A DNA stretch of 64,000 bases, taken from an uncultured Bryobacterales bacterium. GTDB taxonomy: Bacteria; Acidobacteriota; Terriglobia; Bryobacterales; UBA6623. The stretch is taken from assembly GCA_951813065.1 (NCBI GenBank), contig CATOTH010000011.1:1-64000 (forward strand), written 5' to 3'. The notes beneath the pieces were generated by a model, which was not told where the DNA came from, ran no database searches, and saw nothing but the letters and a program-made list of their open reading frames with translations. Shown piece by piece: positions 61,475 to 64,000 of the stretch. A program made the position numbers and the translations under genes. Numbering within the stretch: the first letter of the stretch is position 1; the number at the start of each line of letters is the position of its first letter.

Positions 61475-63626
61475 TGCGGTTCAGCAAGGCTAGGGACAAG
61501 TCTCGGAGCGACTCCGATCCGGATTCGAGGAAGTCGCCGGCAAGCCGCCGCTCGTCCGGAGTCGGCGGGCGGGCCAGGGTCAGCAGGAAGGCCTGCTCAG
61601 TCTGGCAAGCGGTGTTGGCATCTCCGCAACGCTGCAGAACGCGATTGGCGAGAGAACGCGACTGGTCCTGCATGAAGTCGCTGTTGAGCAGGCTCAGGGA
61701 TTGCAACGCATGGGTCGATGTCTGGCGCACCGAGCACGAGGTCATCGTGTCGGGCTGGTCGAAGTTCGCCAGGAAGGGTAGGCGGACAGTCCGCTTGTTC
61801 AGCAGGTAGATGCTGCGCCGGTCATGCTGGAACTTGTCCGGGGTAACGGGCCAGAGATTGTCTGGTTCCGCTTCCGTGAAGATCAGGTCATACACCTCGG
61901 GCTCGATCGGGACCCGGACGGGTTTGCCTTCGAGCGAGCGGTTCAGCCTGCCTGACACCGCGAGGGCGCTATCGCGGATCACCTCCCCGGAGAGCCGGCG
62001 GCGATGAGCTCTCCAATACCACTTGTTGTCGGGATCCGCTGCTGCCAGTTGCGGGTCGATGGCGGACGAGAGCCGGTATACGCTCGAGAGCACGATCAGT
62101 CGGTCGATCGCCTTGACGCTCCATCCGTCCCGGACGAATCGGACAGCCAGCCAATCGAGCAACTCAGGATGCGTCGGCGTGCCGCCAAGGATTCCGAAGT
62201 TGTTCGGGTCCGGCATGAGCCCGCGGCCCATCCGGAATTCCCAGATGCGATTCACCATCACCCGTGCCGTCAGAGGGTGACTGGGGTCCGTCAGCCATTC
62301 GGCCAAGACGGCTCGCCGCCCCGACTGTCCCTCCGGCACTTCGACTTCGAACTTCCCGAGAGCTGTCGGGAAGCCGGGCTTGACCGGGTTGCCCTTGCGG
62401 CGGTGGTCCCCGCCTTGCAGGATGTAGGTTTCGGGCGCATCGTCGAGACTTGCCGCCGCGAAGGCCGCCGAGGGAGGGTTGGGCTTGCTCAGCTCGAGCT
62501 TGTGCAGCGACTGCCTAATTTTCGCCCGGCGCGCTTTCACTTCGCTCGACATCAAGGGCACGATTTCGTACCACACGGGCTTGATCTGCGCCGCCGCTTC
62601 CTTCGCAAGCCGCTTCTGTTCCTCGTCGCGCAGGTCTTCCACCAGCTCTAGCGCGGCCGCGTGTCGAGGTTCGAGCGCGGCCCGCTTGCGTTCCTTCACG
62701 CGTGCCTTGTACGGCGCTTCGATTTCCTCGAGCTGTTCCTTGATTGGTTCGACCAGCTGCTCGAACGCCTTGATCGCCGCCTCGTACGCCGATGTCTCGT
62801 CCGCTCCTGCCGTTGGCACTTCCTTGATGTCGGTCGCGCCGAAGAACGACTCCAGTCGATAGTAGTCCTCCTGGCTGATCGGGTCGAACTTGTGGTCGTG
62901 ACATCGGGCGCACTGGACCGTCAGTCCGAGCAGTGCCTGACCCACGCCGAGCGTCATCTCCATCAAGACCTCTTGACGCGCTTCCTCCTTGTCTTGATTG
63001 CCGCCCACGACATGGCGCGGTCCGGCGCCGTGAAATCCTGTTGCTACCAGCGCCTGCCGGTCGCCCGGAAAGAGTTCGTCTCCAGCGACCTGCTCCCGTA
63101 CGAACACGTCGTAGGGCTTGTCGCCGTTGAAGGACTGCACTACGTAGTCGCGGTACCTCCAGCCGTGCTCGCGATAGCCATCCAACTCGAACCCGTTCGT
63201 GTCCGCATAGCGGACCACGTCGAGCCATTTCTGCGCCCACCGCTCGCCGTAGTGCGGAGACGCGAGGAGCGTTTCGACCAGCCTTCCATAGGCATGCGGG
63301 GACTCGTCCTCGAGGAAGGCGGCGACCTGCTCGGGTGTTGGCGGCAGGCCGGTCAGGTCAAGGTAGAGACGGCGGAGCAATCGCTCCCGCCGTGCCTCCG
63401 GCGCGGGATGAAGCCCCTCGCGCTCGAGCGCCTGCCACACGAACGCGTCAACTGTCGTCCTTGACCATGACGCCAAGCCTTCCGGTTCAGTGGGAGCTTC
63501 AGCGGGCCGGAAAGCCCAGTACCCGTCCGTACTCGCCGGAAATGCCTTGTCAGCGCAGAGCAACGAGACAGCGCATGCCGCCAGCACAGCCAGCTTTGCC
63601 CATCGGCATTCTGTCACGATCCCCAT
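61452..63626 (-). CDS. PSD1-type protein lacking the N-terminal cytochrome domain (DUF1549 + DUF1553)
   Basis: A protein of 724 residues with a signal peptide (about 1-30). It goes directly from a short linker (GYWAFRPAEAP) into DUF1549 (YLDLTGLPPTPEQVAAFL, HYGERWAQKWLDVVRYADT) and keeps CARCHDHKFDPI near residue 245. Residues about 285-360 are a highly charged, probably coiled-coil insert (KEQLEEIEAPYKARVKERKR). DUF1553 has VNRIWEFRMGRGLMPDPNNFG and HPELLDWLAVRFV. It lacks the separate PSCyt1 module with its CxxCH seen in the other two copies of the window. First gene of the operon with DUF1501 and sulfatase. Confidence 0.9.
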   Translation of the reverse strand: MGIVTECRWAKLAVLAACAVSLLCADKAFPASTDGYWAFRPAEAPTEPEGLASWSRTTVDAFVWQALEREGLHPAPEARRERLLRRLYLDLTGLPPTPEQVAAFLEDESPHAYGRLVETLLASPHYGERWAQKWLDVVRYADTNGFELDGYREHGWRYRDYVVQSFNGDKPYDVFVREQVAGDELFPGDRQALVATGFHGAGPRHVVGGNQDKEEARQEVLMEMTLGVGQALLGLTVQCARCHDHKFDPISQEDYYRLESFFGATDIKEVPTAGADETSAYEAAIKAFEQLVEPIKEQLEEIEAPYKARVKERKRAALEPRHAAALELVEDLRDEEQKRLAKEAAAQIKPVWYEIVPLMSSEVKARRAKIRQSLHKLELSKPNPPSAAFAAASLDDAPETYILQGGDHRRKGNPVKPGFPTALGKFEVEVPEGQSGRRAVLAEWLTDPSHPLTARVMVNRIWEFRMGRGLMPDPNNFGILGGTPTHPELLDWLAVRFVRDGWSVKAIDRLIVLSSVYRLSSAIDPQLAAADPDNKWYWRAHRRRLSGEVIRDSALAVSGRLNRSLEGKPVRVPIEPEVYDLIFTEAEPDNLWPVTPDKFQHDRRSIYLLNKRTVRLPFLANFDQPDTMTSCSVRQTSTHALQSLSLLNSDFMQDQSRSLANRVLQRCGDANTACQTEQAFLLTLARPPTPDERRLAGDFLESGSESLRDLSLALLNRNEFVYRP

Positions 63627-64000
63627 TATATGGAGTGCCAGGGCTTCATGGATCTCGCCCTCCCATCGCCGAGGATGCTGAGAAAGCCCCCGCGTGTAAG
63701 GTTTGCCCCCGATGCGGCGCCCCGGGAACCACCCGCCAATCCATGGCCGGTCCAGCGGGATGTCGTGCTGCCCCGCCGTGCCGTCCGCACCCGCCGATCC
63801 GCTGGGACGATCCCGCGCCTCTTCGAAGATACGCCAGGTAATCGGGAACCTATTGACGAATTCTTAGAGGTCGGTGGTCTTTGTGGAAATGAGTGTGCTC
63901 GCTGGGAATAGAATTCGCGAAAGGGAATCTTCCCGCCCTGCTCTATCAGCATTGCATCCAATCGCGCCTTCAATGCAGCCGCCTTCTAAGGGAGACGCCC
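63627..64000. other. Region upstream of the third PSD1 operon, window end
   Basis: About 370 bp. A minus-strand frame (RLDAMLIEQGGKIPFREFYS near 63910-63960) faintly recalls the tail of a sulfatase but is closed by a TAG at about 63986 and has no other support. The operon promoter should lie here. Confidence 0.35.

Noticed and set aside
63626..63973. Minus-strand frame resembling a sulfatase tail
   Set aside because: Only about 20 residues look familiar and an in-frame TAG lies just upstream, so it cannot continue from a neighbouring gene.

Overview
The window reads as a chromosomal segment of a GC-rich, Gram-negative bacterium, most likely an Acidobacteriota member of the Solibacter/Bryobacter type. 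The reasons are a large TonB-dependent receptor with an N-terminal carboxypeptidase-regulatory-like domain, three DUF1549/DUF1553 ('PSD1') plus DUF1501 gene pairs, several Tat-exported sugar epimerases, four FGly-type sulfatases, DUF1080 and creatininase-like exported proteins. Planctomycetes and Verrucomicrobia share much of this set, but the Oar-like receptor favours Acidobacteriota. This is inference from gene content only.

Layout. 1-4.6 kb: the 3' end of an acyl-CoA synthetase, then a PSD1-DUF1501 operon on the minus strand. 4.6-6.5 kb: a decayed pocket in which an ExoIII-like gene lacking key catalytic residues sits between remnants of IS256- and IS6-type transposases. 6.5-14.8 kb: an exported DUF1080 protein, the TonB receptor, a divergently transcribed octaheme cytochrome with a small 4-TM protein, and a creatininase-like protein. 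15.07-17.20 kb: a complete ISKra4-like insertion sequence (2115 bp, about 20-bp inverted repeats, 9-bp target duplication, transposase split by a -1 frameshift on A9). 17.2-31.2 kb: the second PSD1-DUF1501 pair, two sugar isomerase/epimerases, an acid-sugar dehydratase-like enolase, an S9 peptidase and two sulfatases. 31.3-48.97 kb: a DUF4143 ATPase, a PQQ-like propeller coupled to a cytochrome/HhH protein, a second propeller, a CzcCBA-type RND efflux operon, DUF1801, a methyltransferase, a PolB-like exonuclease, an uncharacterised exported protein and a Cys/Met-type PLP enzyme.

49.0-55.9 kb is an accessory island bounded by a 38-bp piece of tRNA-Cys and an intact tRNA-Cys gene in the same orientation. 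It carries three toxin-antitoxin modules: a RelE/HigB-like toxin with an amber codon, a hicA with an ACG where ATG is expected, and an intact AbiEi/AbiEii pair. It also holds a solo end of an IS related to the ISKra4 element, a purine-rich segment with RNA-like hairpins, and scrap of a defence-type helicase, an ABC transporter and an IS3 transposase. 55.98-63.6 kb: sulfatase, creatininase-like protein, then a tight operon PSD1-DUF1501-sulfatase.

The host genes fit a lifestyle of taking apart sulfated or carboxylated polysaccharides outside the cytoplasm (sulfatases, exported isomerases, dehydratase, TonB uptake), with many c-type heme proteins in the envelope. The role of the PSD1-DUF1501 pairs is not known; all three PSD1 proteins keep a CxxCH motif inside DUF1549, which suggests covalent heme even in the copy that lacks the separate cytochrome domain.
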